Program-made: the position numbers and the translations under genes
Notes under the pieces: model-generated
The model's input: only the letters and a program-made list of their open reading frames with translations
Databases searched by the model: none
What the model was told of the DNA's origin: nothing
Assembly (NCBI RefSeq): GCF_013409935.1
Contig: NZ_JACCCO010000001.1
Coordinates: 682,001-746,000 of the forward strand
DNA from: Streptosporangium sandarakinum
GTDB lineage: Bacteria; Actinomycetota; Actinomycetes; Streptosporangiales; Streptosporangiaceae
Length of the DNA: 64,000 bases
Direction: 5' to 3'
Shown: piece after piece, positions 35,229 to 43,919 of the stretch
Numbering within the stretch: position 1 is the stretch's first letter
Layout of the letters: each line of letters starts with the position of its first letter

Positions 35229-36515
35229 ATGTCGAAACGCAGATCCCCCTTCGTCGCCCTGGCGGTCGCGGCACTCGCCGTCCTGGTCGCGAGCGGCCCG
35301 GCGCTGAGCTCCGCCATCGCCGGGACCCCCATGCGCGCGGCCGGCACCCTCGCGGCGACCGCCGGATGCGGCAAGGCCCCCGGGCTGGCGAGCGGCACGC
35401 ACACGATCCAGAGCGGCGGCAAGAACCGCAGCTACATCCTGCGGGTCCCCGACGGCTACGACAGCGGCCACCCCTACCGGCTGATCTTCGGCTTCCACTG
35501 GCTGGGCGGCACCGCCACCGACGTCGCCACCGGCCAGACCGTGCAGCGGGACGTCTGGTCCTACTACGGGCTCCAGCGTCTGGCGAACAACAGCGCGATC
35601 TTCGTCGCGCCCCAGGGACTCAACAACGGCTGGGCCAACTCGGGCGGCGAGGACCTGACCCTCGTCGACGACCTGGTCCGGCAGATCGAGGGCGCCCTCT
35701 GCGTCGACACCTCGCAGCTGTTCGCCACCGGCTTCAGCTATGGCGGCGCCATGTCGTACGCGATCGCCTGCGCCAGGGCGAGCGTCTTCCGCGCGGTCGC
35801 GGTGCAGTCCGGCGGAGTCCTCAGCGGCTGCGACGGCGGCTCCCAGCCCATCGCGTACATGGGAATCCACGGCCTGCGGGACGGCGTGCTCAACATCTCC
35901 GGCGGACGGTCGATGCGCGACAGGTTCGTCAGGAACAACGGCTGCGCCGCCCAGAACCCGCCCGAGCCGGCGCAGGGCGGCCTGACGCACCGGGTCACCG
36001 CCTACTCGGGGTGCCGGGCCGGGTACCCGGTCGTGTGGGCCGCGTTCGACGAGGGCCACATCGCCGCCCCGCAGGACGGGGCCCCCGGCGACAGCGGTTC
36101 CCGGACCTGGGTCCCCGCGGAGGTCTGGAAGTTCTTCACCCAGTTCCAGAGCACCACCACGCCGCCGCCCTCGACGCCTTCGCCGAGCGTCACGCCGACC
36201 ACCTCGCCGTCTCCGATCGGGGGCGCGTGCTCGGCGACCATCGAGACGACCAACAGCTGGCCGGGCGGGTTCCAGTCGACGGTCACGGTCCGCGCGGGCA
36301 GCGCGCCGGTCAACGGCTGGACCGTGAAGTGGACCTGGCCGGGCGGGCAGACGATCAGCAGCCTGTGGAGCGGCACGCACACCGTGTCCGGCCCCGCCGT
36401 GACCGTCCGCAACGCCCCCTACAACGGCTCCATCGAGGCCGGATCCTCCACCACCTTCGGCTTCACCGCCGACGGCGCCGCGGCCACCCCGACCGCCACC
36501 TGCACCAGCCCCTGA
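35229..36515 (+). CDS. Secreted CE1-type esterase (feruloyl/acetylxylan esterase-like) with CBM2
   Basis: This 428-residue secreted protein has a signal peptide (about 1-31). An alpha/beta-hydrolase follows (RSYILRVPDGYDSGHPYRLI) with nucleophile Ser 170 in TGFSYGGAM, Asp 218 in HGLRD and His 277 in DEGHIA, as in LpqC/feruloyl and polyhydroxybutyrate-depolymerase-like CE1 esterases. A Pro/Thr/Ser linker (about 308-332) leads to a CBM2 (about 334-428: NSWPGGFQSTVTV, VNGWTVKWTWPGGQTI, RNAPYNGSIEAG). Likely role: removal of feruloyl or acetyl groups from hemicellulose outside the cell. It starts with ATG after AGAGAGAG and opens the CAZyme locus. Confidence 0.85.
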   Translation: MSKRRSPFVALAVAALAVLVASGPALSSAIAGTPMRAAGTLAATAGCGKAPGLASGTHTIQSGGKNRSYILRVPDGYDSGHPYRLIFGFHWLGGTATDVATGQTVQRDVWSYYGLQRLANNSAIFVAPQGLNNGWANSGGEDLTLVDDLVRQIEGALCVDTSQLFATGFSYGGAMSYAIACARASVFRAVAVQSGGVLSGCDGGSQPIAYMGIHGLRDGVLNISGGRSMRDRFVRNNGCAAQNPPEPAQGGLTHRVTAYSGCRAGYPVVWAAFDEGHIAAPQDGAPGDSGSRTWVPAEVWKFFTQFQSTTTPPPSTPSPSVTPTTSPSPIGGACSATIETTNSWPGGFQSTVTVRAGSAPVNGWTVKWTWPGGQTISSLWSGTHTVSGPAVTVRNAPYNGSIEAGSSTTFGFTADGAAATPTATCTSP

Positions 36516-36531
36516 CCCATCGCCCACGCGC

Positions 36532-36565
36532 GGCGGCCGGCGCCACCTCACCGGCGCCGGCCGCC
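36532..36565 (+). terminator. Hairpin after the esterase gene
   Basis: GGCGGCCGGCGCC (36532-36544) pairs with 36553-36565 across an eight-base loop, 16 bases after the stop codon. No T-tract. It separates the esterase from the GH27 gene. Confidence 0.6.
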
Positions 36566-36630
36566 CTCGGCCCGAAGCGGTGATCCGGCCGCTTTCATCG
36601 GATGTCCGTCGCTCACCTCAGGGAGGATCC

Positions 36631-38214
36631 TTGCGCAAGGTGGGAGCTCTACTCGCCGCCGGCGTTCTCGCGGGCGGCCTGGTCGCCCTGCAGGACCAGG
36701 CCGACGCCCTGGAGAACGGCGTGGCACGCACGCCGCCCATGGGCTGGAACAGCTGGAACGCGTTCGGCTGCAACATCAACGAGACGCTGATCAAGCAGAT
36801 GGCCGACGCGATCGTCGGCTCCGGCCTGCGGGACCTGGGCTACAGGTACGTCGTGGTCGACGACTGCTGGTTCGACCCGGCCCGCGACTCGGCGGGGAAC
36901 CTGCGGGGCGACCCGTCGCGGTTCCCCGGCGGGATGAAGGCCCTCGGCGACTACCTGCACGCCAGGGGGCTGAAGTTCGGCATCTACCAGGTGCCGGTGG
37001 ACAAGACCTGCGCGCAGTACTTCGGCGGCTACCCGGGCGCGACCGGCAGCCAGGGACACGAGGTCCAGGACGCCAGGCAGTTCGCCGCCTGGGGCGTGGA
37101 CTACCTGAAGTACGACTGGTGCTCCCCCGGCGGCACCATCGACGACCAGGTCCGGACGTTCGCGAAGATGCGCGACGCGCTGGCGGCGACCGGGCGGCAG
37201 ATCGTCTACAGCATCAACCCCAACAGCATCCACGCCAAGACGGGACCGCAGCGCGACTGGGGCGACGTCGCCAACATGTGGCGGACCACCGAGGACATCA
37301 CCAACAGGTGGGACACCGGCCAGACCAACGGGTATCCGATGGGCATCCAGAACATCGTCGATGTCACCGTCCCGCTCGCGTCGTACGCCAGGCCGGGGGC
37401 GTTCAACGACCCGGACATGATGGAGGTCGGCCGGGGCGGCATGACCGACATCGAGATGCGCAGCCACTTCGCCCTCTGGGCGGTCATGGCCTCGCCCCTG
37501 ATCGCCGGGAACGACCTGCGCTCCATGGACCCGGCGACGGCGGCCATCCTGAGGAACCAGAACCTGATCGCCGTCAATCAGGACCCGCTCGCCCTGCAGG
37601 CCCGCCAGATCAGCAACGACGGGACCCGGCGGGTGCTGGCCAAGCGGCTCGCCAACGGCGACGTCGCGGTCGCCCTGTTCAACCAGGGCGGCGGCACCGC
37701 CACGGTCGGCACCACCGCGTCCGCGATCGGCCTGCAGGGCGGGTCGTTCACCCTGCGCGACGCGTGGACGAACGCCGTCAGCGGCAGCACCGGCGTCATC
37801 TCGGCCAGTGTGCCGCCGCACGGCACCGTCGTGTACCGGGTCAGCGGCGGCGCGAGCCCGTCGGCGACCCCCACGGTGACTCCGACGGCGACCCCGACGC
37901 CGGGCGGGCAGGACGGGTGCACGGCGGCGTACCGGCTGGCCGGCGACTGGGGCTCCGGCTTCCAGGGTGAGGTGACCGTCCGCAACACCGGGTCGGCCCC
38001 GCTCAACGGCTGGACCGTGAAGATGACGCTGCCCGGCGGACAGACGATCACGAACCTGTGGAACGGCGTGAACACCGGCACCGGCGGCACGGTCACCGTC
38101 AGGAACGCCCCCTACAACGGCACCGTCGCCGGCAACGGGTCGGCGACGTTCGGCTTCACCGCCGACGGCAGCGGGTCGGCCGCGCCCACCGGCATGACCT
38201 GCACGAGCCCGTAG
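36631..38214 (+). CDS. Secreted GH27 alpha-galactosidase (or beta-L-arabinopyranosidase) with CBM2
   Basis: The 527-residue product has a signal peptide (about 1-26) and a GH27 barrel: TPPMGWNSWNAFGCNIN, VVVDDCW, GLKFGIYQVP, DYLKYDWC (nucleophile Asp 162) and WRTTEDI (acid/base Asp 222). It then has a beta-sandwich C-domain, a TP-repeat linker and a CBM2 (about 437-527: GSGFQGEVTVRNTG, LNGWTVKMTLPGGQTITN). It would release terminal alpha-galactose or beta-arabinopyranose from plant polysaccharides. TTG 36631 is preferred to the GTG at 36580 because GGGAGG lies just upstream and the signal peptide then begins normally. Confidence 0.9.
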   Translation: MRKVGALLAAGVLAGGLVALQDQADALENGVARTPPMGWNSWNAFGCNINETLIKQMADAIVGSGLRDLGYRYVVVDDCWFDPARDSAGNLRGDPSRFPGGMKALGDYLHARGLKFGIYQVPVDKTCAQYFGGYPGATGSQGHEVQDARQFAAWGVDYLKYDWCSPGGTIDDQVRTFAKMRDALAATGRQIVYSINPNSIHAKTGPQRDWGDVANMWRTTEDITNRWDTGQTNGYPMGIQNIVDVTVPLASYARPGAFNDPDMMEVGRGGMTDIEMRSHFALWAVMASPLIAGNDLRSMDPATAAILRNQNLIAVNQDPLALQARQISNDGTRRVLAKRLANGDVAVALFNQGGGTATVGTTASAIGLQGGSFTLRDAWTNAVSGSTGVISASVPPHGTVVYRVSGGASPSATPTVTPTATPTPGGQDGCTAAYRLAGDWGSGFQGEVTVRNTGSAPLNGWTVKMTLPGGQTITNLWNGVNTGTGGTVTVRNAPYNGTVAGNGSATFGFTADGSGSAAPTGMTCTSP

Positions 38215-38246
38215 CGGAACGCGAGGCGAGCGTACGGCCGCCGGGA

Positions 38247-38282
38247 CCGCGAGAGCCCGCGGCCGTACGCGGGCTCTCGCGG
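38247..38282. terminator. Bidirectional hairpin between convergent CAZyme genes
   Basis: A perfect 15-bp stem (CCGCGAGAGCCCGCG at 38247-38261 with 38268-38282) with a six-base loop lies between the GH27 and GH127 stop codons. Further GTACGGCCG/CGGCCGTAC arms flank it. Confidence 0.7.
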
Positions 38283-38294
38283 CCGTACCGTGGG

Positions 38295-41039
38295 CTAGAG
38301 GAACCGCCACAGGTGGTCGTTCGCCCCGTCGTCGTCGGCGAGCACGACCTGGGCGCCCTGGGCGGTGGAGCCGCCGCTGACGCCGAGGACCCGGCCGCCG
38401 TTGGCGCACTGGATGCGGAAACACCCGTTGGATCCGTACCGCAGCCGCCACCGGTGGTCGGCGCTGCCGTTGTCGGCCCACTGGAGCACCCGGGCGCCGG
38501 AGGCCGTGCTCGCGTTCTCCACGCCGAGCACCCTGCCGCTGTTGGAGTTGCGCAGGCGCAGGTAGCCGCCGGAGTCCACGACGGCGGTCCACAGGTGGTC
38601 GGCGGTGCCCGTGTCGCCCCACTGGATCACCGAGCCGCCGTCGGCGGTGGACATGTCCTGTACGCCCAGCACCAGGCCGCTCGCCAGGTTCTGGATGCGC
38701 CGGGCCCCGTTCGGCACGAACCGCCACTGGTTGTCGGGGCCGCCGTTGTCGGAGTCCTGTACGGCCTGGGCCCCGTTGGCGGTCGAGCCGCCCTGGATGC
38801 CGAGCAGCTTGCCGCTGTTGACGTTGCGGATCCTGTGGGAGCCGTCGCCGGCGTCGATGAGGGTCCAGCGGTGGTCGGCGGTGCCGTTGTCGGCCCACTG
38901 CAGGACGCGGGCGTTGTCGGCGGTGGACATGTTCTCCACGCCGAGCACCTTGCCGCTGTTGACGTTGCGGAGCCGTACGGCGCCGCCGTCCACGATGATC
39001 TCCCAGTCGTGGTCGGCGGTGCCGTTGTCGGTCCACTGCAGCGCCAGGCCGCCGTCGGCGGTGGACATGTTCTGGACGCCCAGCGCGAGGCCGCTGGCCG
39101 CGTTGAGCAGGCGGTAGCTCGCGCCTCCGCCCGTGTCGCCGCCTGCCCTGACGTTCCAGTAGACGGTGTAGTTGTGCCCGTGGGCGTCGTAGAACGGGCC
39201 GAGGTCGACCGGCGCTCCGTTCGCGCCGGCCGTGAACGCCAGGGCCGTGGCGCTGGTCCGGTTGATCGACGCGGTGTTCAGGGTGGGCGGCGCCGACAGA
39301 GAGGTGTCGCCGTAGTTCCCGGAGAGGACCACCGGGCCGTACGTGATCGCCGCCACGCCGACGTTGTCGTTGGCGGGCTTCGTGACCACCCGCATGGGCA
39401 GGCGCACGGTGACGGTGTCGCCGGAGCTCCAGGAGCGGGTGAGGACGGCGTACGTCCCGGGGGTGGTGTCCACGTTCTGCTGGGCGCCGTTGACGCTGAT
39501 CGTGGCGCCGGTGGTCCAGGCGGGGATGCGGACGCGCATCGTCCACGACCCGCCGGCGTTGCCGGTGATCTGCAGGGTGGTGGTGTCGCTCACCGGGAAG
39601 GACGTCGTCTGGGTGACCGTGATGCCGCGCTGGGTCCAGTTCAGCGTCGACGGGGCGAACAGGTTCACCGTCAGCGTGGTGCCGTTGTGGAAGTAGATGG
39701 AGTCCATCAGCGCGGTGTTGACCTCCACCCCCGTGCCCTGGCAGCACCAGAAGGAGGTGTAGTCGGTGCTGTAGGTGCCGCCGCCCCACGCCGGGCCCAC
39801 GCCGCGGCGGCCACCCGGTTTGAGCGGGGTGAAGTAGGTGACGTGCCCGTGGCCGTCGGCCGGGTTCTGCGCGCCGAGGATGTGGTTGAACAGCGCCTGC
39901 TCGTAGAAGTCGAAGTACGCCGCCCGGTTCGGGTCCAGCAGCCACAGCTCGCGGGTCAGCTTGAGCATGTTGTAGCTGTTGCAGTGCTCGCAGGTGTCGT
40001 TGGTGAGATACCCGGCGATGGCGTTGGGGGCCCGGAAGTGCTCGGCCTGGCTGTTGCCGCCGATCACGTAGGTGTGCGCGCCGACCGTGATGTTCCAGGC
40101 GTTGGCGGCGATGTCCCGGTAGCGGGCGGCGCCGGTCGCCTTGTACGCGCGGGCCGCGCCGATCCACTTGGGCACCTGGGTGTTGGCGTGCAGGCCGTTG
40201 AGCCGGTCCTGGCCGGCCGCCAGCGGGTCGAAGACGGCCGCGTGGTCGAACCGCTGGGCGGCGATCAGCCAGCGGGTGTCGCCGGTCTGCTGGTACAGGT
40301 CGGCCAGCACCGCGTTCATGCCGCCGAACTCGGTGCCCAGCATGGCCTGCATCTGGGCGGCGGTCAGCCTGCCCGTCCGCTGGTCGACCCAGCCGGCGAG
40401 CGCCAGCAGCACGTCGCGGGCCTGGGTGCCGCCGATGAGGCGCCACACGTCGAGCAGGCCGGCCATGGTCTTGTGGACGCAGTAGTACGGCACGTTGCCG
40501 TTGCTCAGCGTGCGGGCCTCGAGCGCGGTGAAGTCGGACTCGGGGAACCCGGACAGGTAGCCGGTGCCGAAGCCGGCGGCGGCGTTGTTGGCCTGGCACC
40601 TGGCCAGCTCGGCGACCATGCGGGTGGCCTTGTCCCGGCAGACGGTGTCGCCGAGCACCGCGTAGGCCTGGGCCCACGCGGTGAGGAAGTGCCCCTGCAC
40701 GTGGGTGCGGAACGGGAACGAGGGGGCGTCCCAGCCACCGTTGGCGGCGGCGCCGCCGGTGGACAGCCGGTGGTTGGCGCGGAAGTTGTACAGCAGCCGT
40801 TCGACGTCGACGAACCGCAGGTAGGACAGTGTCCGGTTCTGGTTGTCCATCCAGCGGCCGGCCGTCAGCCGTACCTGTCCGAGGTCGAACGGGTAGGCCG
40901 ACACGCCGATGTCGGGTCGCGCCGGGGCGACCGCGGCGCGGGCCGCGGCGGTGCCGACGGCCTGGCCGGCGGTGGAGGCGACGACGGCGACGCCGGCGGC
41001 CTGGAGCAGCCGGCGGCGGCTGAGGGGCGTGGATGACAC
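38295..41039 (-). CDS. Tat-exported GH127 beta-L-arabinofuranosidase with two beta-trefoil modules
   Basis: The 914-residue enzyme opens with a twin-arginine-type signal (PLSRRRLLQAAGVAVVAS). The GH127/DUF1680 catalytic domain (about 40-640) shows TCEHCNSYNMLKL (Glu 351, Cys 353) and FWCCQGTGVE (Cys 432/433), the zinc-thiolate site of HypBA1-type enzymes, where Cys acts as nucleophile. Residues about 650-914 contain six repeats of about 45 residues with LGVxxxSTAxGAxxxQW, equal to two RICIN/CBM13-like trefoils. Tat export suits a zinc-bound folded enzyme. It should release beta-linked arabinofuranose. It is the only leftward gene of the locus; its leader is about 390 bases if the promoter at 41429-41457 is used. 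Confidence 0.88.
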   Translation of the reverse strand: MSSTPLSRRRLLQAAGVAVVASTAGQAVGTAAARAAVAPARPDIGVSAYPFDLGQVRLTAGRWMDNQNRTLSYLRFVDVERLLYNFRANHRLSTGGAAANGGWDAPSFPFRTHVQGHFLTAWAQAYAVLGDTVCRDKATRMVAELARCQANNAAAGFGTGYLSGFPESDFTALEARTLSNGNVPYYCVHKTMAGLLDVWRLIGGTQARDVLLALAGWVDQRTGRLTAAQMQAMLGTEFGGMNAVLADLYQQTGDTRWLIAAQRFDHAAVFDPLAAGQDRLNGLHANTQVPKWIGAARAYKATGAARYRDIAANAWNITVGAHTYVIGGNSQAEHFRAPNAIAGYLTNDTCEHCNSYNMLKLTRELWLLDPNRAAYFDFYEQALFNHILGAQNPADGHGHVTYFTPLKPGGRRGVGPAWGGGTYSTDYTSFWCCQGTGVEVNTALMDSIYFHNGTTLTVNLFAPSTLNWTQRGITVTQTTSFPVSDTTTLQITGNAGGSWTMRVRIPAWTTGATISVNGAQQNVDTTPGTYAVLTRSWSSGDTVTVRLPMRVVTKPANDNVGVAAITYGPVVLSGNYGDTSLSAPPTLNTASINRTSATALAFTAGANGAPVDLGPFYDAHGHNYTVYWNVRAGGDTGGGASYRLLNAASGLALGVQNMSTADGGLALQWTDNGTADHDWEIIVDGGAVRLRNVNSGKVLGVENMSTADNARVLQWADNGTADHRWTLIDAGDGSHRIRNVNSGKLLGIQGGSTANGAQAVQDSDNGGPDNQWRFVPNGARRIQNLASGLVLGVQDMSTADGGSVIQWGDTGTADHLWTAVVDSGGYLRLRNSNSGRVLGVENASTASGARVLQWADNGSADHRWRLRYGSNGCFRIQCANGGRVLGVSGGSTAQGAQVVLADDDGANDHLWRFL

Positions 41040-41428
41040 GTGGGTCTCCTGGGAAGTGGGGGGTCGGACGGACGCGGGCAGGAAGCGGCCATGCGGAACG
41101 GACCTGGCGGCATGCCGGATTCGCGGTTCGTCCCGCGTCCACGGGCGTGAGGCGCGACGGGTGGGCGATGAGCCGGCCCGGGCCGGCGAGCGGGCGTTTC
41201 CCGTCGCCGGGGGGCGGGCGCGAGGTGGGCGCCGTCCGCGGTCCCGGCGGCATGCGCGGCGTGGCTCCGGCGGTCCACGGTGTGCGGGATCGACACCGGC
41301 GGACCGCGGCGCGGGGTCGTCACATGTCGGGAAACGGCCGGATCACATCGATCCAGCCGGAAAGACGCCGCGCGCCGAAGCGCTCCTGCCGTTCCACCGC
41401 CGACCCGGCAGGAGGCCGGCTGGGAGTC

Positions 41429-41457
41429 AGTTTCGAAACCATTCCGGAGCTTGTCAA
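41429..41457 (-). promoter_or_regulatory. Promoter with overlapping operator for the GH127 gene
   Basis: On the minus strand TTGACA (41457-41452) is followed after 17 bases by GAAACT (41434-41429). The palindrome GTTTCGAAAC (41430-41439) overlaps the -10 position, a typical repressor placement. Confidence 0.5.
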
Positions 41458-41564
41458 GACTTCCTTCCAGGCTCCCGGGTACGGCTTCGCCGGGAGAGGC
41501 GCGCCCGAGCCGGCCCGGTGGGCGCGCCTCCTCGGCGACCCGCGCTCGCCGCGCGAGCCGCCCG

Positions 41565-41580
41565 TCCGTGAAAGTTTCAT
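41565..41580. promoter_or_regulatory. Shared GAAAGTTTC inverted motif, copy 2
   Basis: TCCGTGAAAGTTTCAT is the exact reverse complement of 34699-34714. The core is GAAA-G-TTTC. Confidence 0.55.
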
Positions 41581-41751
41581 TCCCCGCGTGAGCGCCCCGG
41601 CGTGACCGCGCCCAGCAAGAAGACCCGGACCGCGATCGGCGGGGATGGGGAACGGGCACCGGGGCTTGACAGGTTCAACGGCCTCGTATTTGCTCCGCGA
41701 CACCACCGCCACCAACCGACGACACCCCAGGAAGGGCTGGCTCCGATAATT

Positions 41752-41767
41752 ATGTTAACGCTAACAT
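41752..41767. promoter_or_regulatory. LacI-family operator-like palindrome, second site
   Basis: ATGTTAACGCTAACAT is a 16-base near-perfect inverted repeat matching the site at 34502-34515 at 13 of 14 core positions. It lies about 85 bases after the TTGACA at 41666, upstream of the GH43 gene. Confidence 0.65.
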
Positions 41768-41993
41768 TCACCGGTCCGCCCCTGTAGGACGGACCGGTCC
41801 CCCGGTGGCTCCGGCCCGGAAGGGCCTCACCACGGCGGCCCTCGCCTCGGCCGCCGACCGGCGGGACGTCACCTCCCGCGCCGCCCCCGGCCCGTCACCC
41901 CTCAGGTCCGTCACCGATCGAGAGCCGTTCCCGGGAGGACGGCGCACCGGGGTGACGGCTCCCGTGAGCGACCACCCCCCGAAGAGGAGACCC

Positions 41994-43754
41994 ATGCGAA
42001 TCGCACGTCCGGGTCCGAGCGGGATCCCGTCCAGGCGCGGACTCGCCTGGATCATGAGCCTGCTCTCCGTCATGATGCTGCTTCCGGCCGCCGCCGCCAG
42101 GGCGGACAACCCGATCGTCCAGACCGTCTACACCGCCGACCCGGCGCCGCTGGTGCACAACGGCCGGGTCTACCTCTACACCGGCCACGACGAGGACGGT
42201 TCGACGTACTTCACCATGAAGGAGTGGCGGGTCTGGTCGTCGGCGGACATGGTCAACTGGACCGACCACGGCTCCCCGCTGAGCGTGTCGAGCTTCAGCT
42301 GGGCCAGCGCGGACGCGTGGGCGGGCCAGGCGATCCACCGGAACGGCAGGTTCTACTGGTACGTGCCCACGAAGAACCGGGCGACCGGCAGGATGGCCAT
42401 CGGCGTGGCGGTGTCCGACAGCCCCACCGGGCCCTTCAAGGACGCCATCGGACGCCCGCTGGTGGAGAACGGCGAGATCGACCCCACCGTCTTCGTCGAC
42501 GACAACGGTCAGGCCTACCTGTACTGGGGCAACCCCAACCTGTGGTACGTGAAGCTGAACGCCGACATGACCTCGTACTCCGGCAGCCCGACGAAGATCC
42601 CCCTGACCACCGCGGGGTTCGGCACCCGCACCGGTGACGCGAACCGTCCGACCCTGTTCGAAGAGGCGCCCTGGGTCTACAAGCGGGGCGGCCTGTACTA
42701 CAACGTGTTCGCCGCGAAGTGCTGCTCCGAGTTCATCGCCTACTCGACGGCCCCCGGCCCCACCGGGCCGTGGACCTACCGGGGCACGATCATGCCCACC
42801 CAGGGCGGCAGCTTCACCAACCACGCCGGCGTCATCGACTTCGCCGGAAACTCGTACTTCTTCTACCACAACGGCGCGTTGCCGGGCGGCGGCGGCTTCA
42901 CCCGCTCGGTCGCCGTGGAGAGGTTCGCCTACAACGCCGACGGCACGATCCCGACGATCAACATGACCGCGACCGGGGCGCCGCAGGTGGGCACGCTGAA
43001 CCCGTACGTCCGGCAGGAGGCGGAGACGATCGCCTGGGAGTCCGGCGTGGAGACGGAGCCCTCCAGCGGGGGCGGGATGAACGTCGGATACATCGAGAAC
43101 GGCGACCACATCAAGGTCAAGGGCGTCGCCTTCGGCGCCGGAGCGAAGACCTTCACCGCGCGGGTCGCCTCGGGGTCCGGCGGCGGGAGGATCGAGCTTC
43201 GCCTGGACGGCGTCAACGGCACCCTGGCCGGTACGTGCACCGTCCCGGGCACCGGCGGCTGGCAGTCCTGGACGACCGTGTCCTGCGGGGTGAACGGCGC
43301 GACGGGCACCCACGACCTGTACTTCAGGTACACCGGCGGGAGCGGCTACCTGTTCAACGTGGACTGGTGGCAGTTCGGCTCCGACGGGCCGACGGCCGCG
43401 CCCACCCCCGCACCGACGATCACGCCCACGGTCACCCCGACGGCCACGCCCACCCCCGGCGGCGCCTGCGACGCCACCTACCGCACCACCGGCTCGTGGT
43501 CCGGCGGCTACCAGGGCGAGGTCACGGTGACGGCCGGCGCCTCGGCGATCGACGGCTGGACCGTCAGGTGGAACCTGGGCGGCGGCCAGACCGTCAGCCA
43601 GGTCTGGGGCGGCACGCTGAGCACCACCGGTTCGGCCGTGTCGGTGAGCAACGCCTCGTACAACGGCTCGCTCCAGCCGTCCGCCTCCACGACGTTCGGC
43701 TTCCTCGCCGGCGGCGCGCCGTCGGCGCCGTCCCTCACCTGCGCCGCCTCCTGA
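41994..43754 (+). CDS. Secreted GH43 arabinofuranosidase/xylosidase with CBM6 and CBM2
   Basis: This 586-residue protein has a signal peptide (about 1-37). The five-bladed GH43 propeller (about 38-345) has base Asp 49 (TADPAPLV), Asp 163 (EIDPTVFVDDNG) and acid Glu 224 (FEEAPWVYK). Next are a CBM6 (about 350-460: VRQEAETIAWESGVETEPSS, FRYTGGSGYLFNVDWWQFG), a TP-rich linker and a CBM2 (about 490-586). It resembles arabinoxylan arabinofuranohydrolases (GH43_16-like). It would remove arabinose side chains outside the cell. ATG 41994 is used with GAAGAGGAG upstream. It starts a rightward run of three CAZyme genes. Confidence 0.88.
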   Translation: MRIARPGPSGIPSRRGLAWIMSLLSVMMLLPAAAARADNPIVQTVYTADPAPLVHNGRVYLYTGHDEDGSTYFTMKEWRVWSSADMVNWTDHGSPLSVSSFSWASADAWAGQAIHRNGRFYWYVPTKNRATGRMAIGVAVSDSPTGPFKDAIGRPLVENGEIDPTVFVDDNGQAYLYWGNPNLWYVKLNADMTSYSGSPTKIPLTTAGFGTRTGDANRPTLFEEAPWVYKRGGLYYNVFAAKCCSEFIAYSTAPGPTGPWTYRGTIMPTQGGSFTNHAGVIDFAGNSYFFYHNGALPGGGGFTRSVAVERFAYNADGTIPTINMTATGAPQVGTLNPYVRQEAETIAWESGVETEPSSGGGMNVGYIENGDHIKVKGVAFGAGAKTFTARVASGSGGGRIELRLDGVNGTLAGTCTVPGTGGWQSWTTVSCGVNGATGTHDLYFRYTGGSGYLFNVDWWQFGSDGPTAAPTPAPTITPTVTPTATPTPGGACDATYRTTGSWSGGYQGEVTVTAGASAIDGWTVRWNLGGGQTVSQVWGGTLSTTGSAVSVSNASYNGSLQPSASTTFGFLAGGAPSAPSLTCAAS

Positions 43755-43919
43755 GGGCGGCGGGGCGGTGATCCGCGCGCGTCCGGGCCACCGGACGGTA
43801 CGGATGACCGCGCACGCCCCGCCGTACCACCCCCGCGACCCGTACCCGCCGGACGAGCCGGCCCCGCGTACGTGAGCGATGACACCCCATGGCCCGTCCC
43901 GCACCCCCCGGGAGCACTC

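Larger units (their letters stand above)
41040..41993. other. Second control region of the CAZyme locus
   Basis: There are about 950 bases between the divergent GH127 and GH43 genes. No gene is recognisable. It holds the leftward promoter/operator at 41429-41457, the shared 16-base motif at 41565-41580, a rightward TTGACA at 41666-41671 (context CTTGACAGGTT, also seen at 34856) and the LacI-type palindrome at 41752-41767. Confidence 0.55.

Noticed and set aside
34799..35422. Leftward coding frame opposite the start of the CE1-type esterase
   Set aside because: It overlaps the signal peptide region of a certain gene on the other strand and no family motif is present.
36649..41253. A very long leftward open frame (over 1500 codons) across the GH27 and GH127 genes
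   Set aside because: It is antisense to, or out of frame with, clear CAZyme genes, consists of Arg/Pro/Gly/Ala-rich sequence, and results from the scarcity of stop codons in high-GC DNA.
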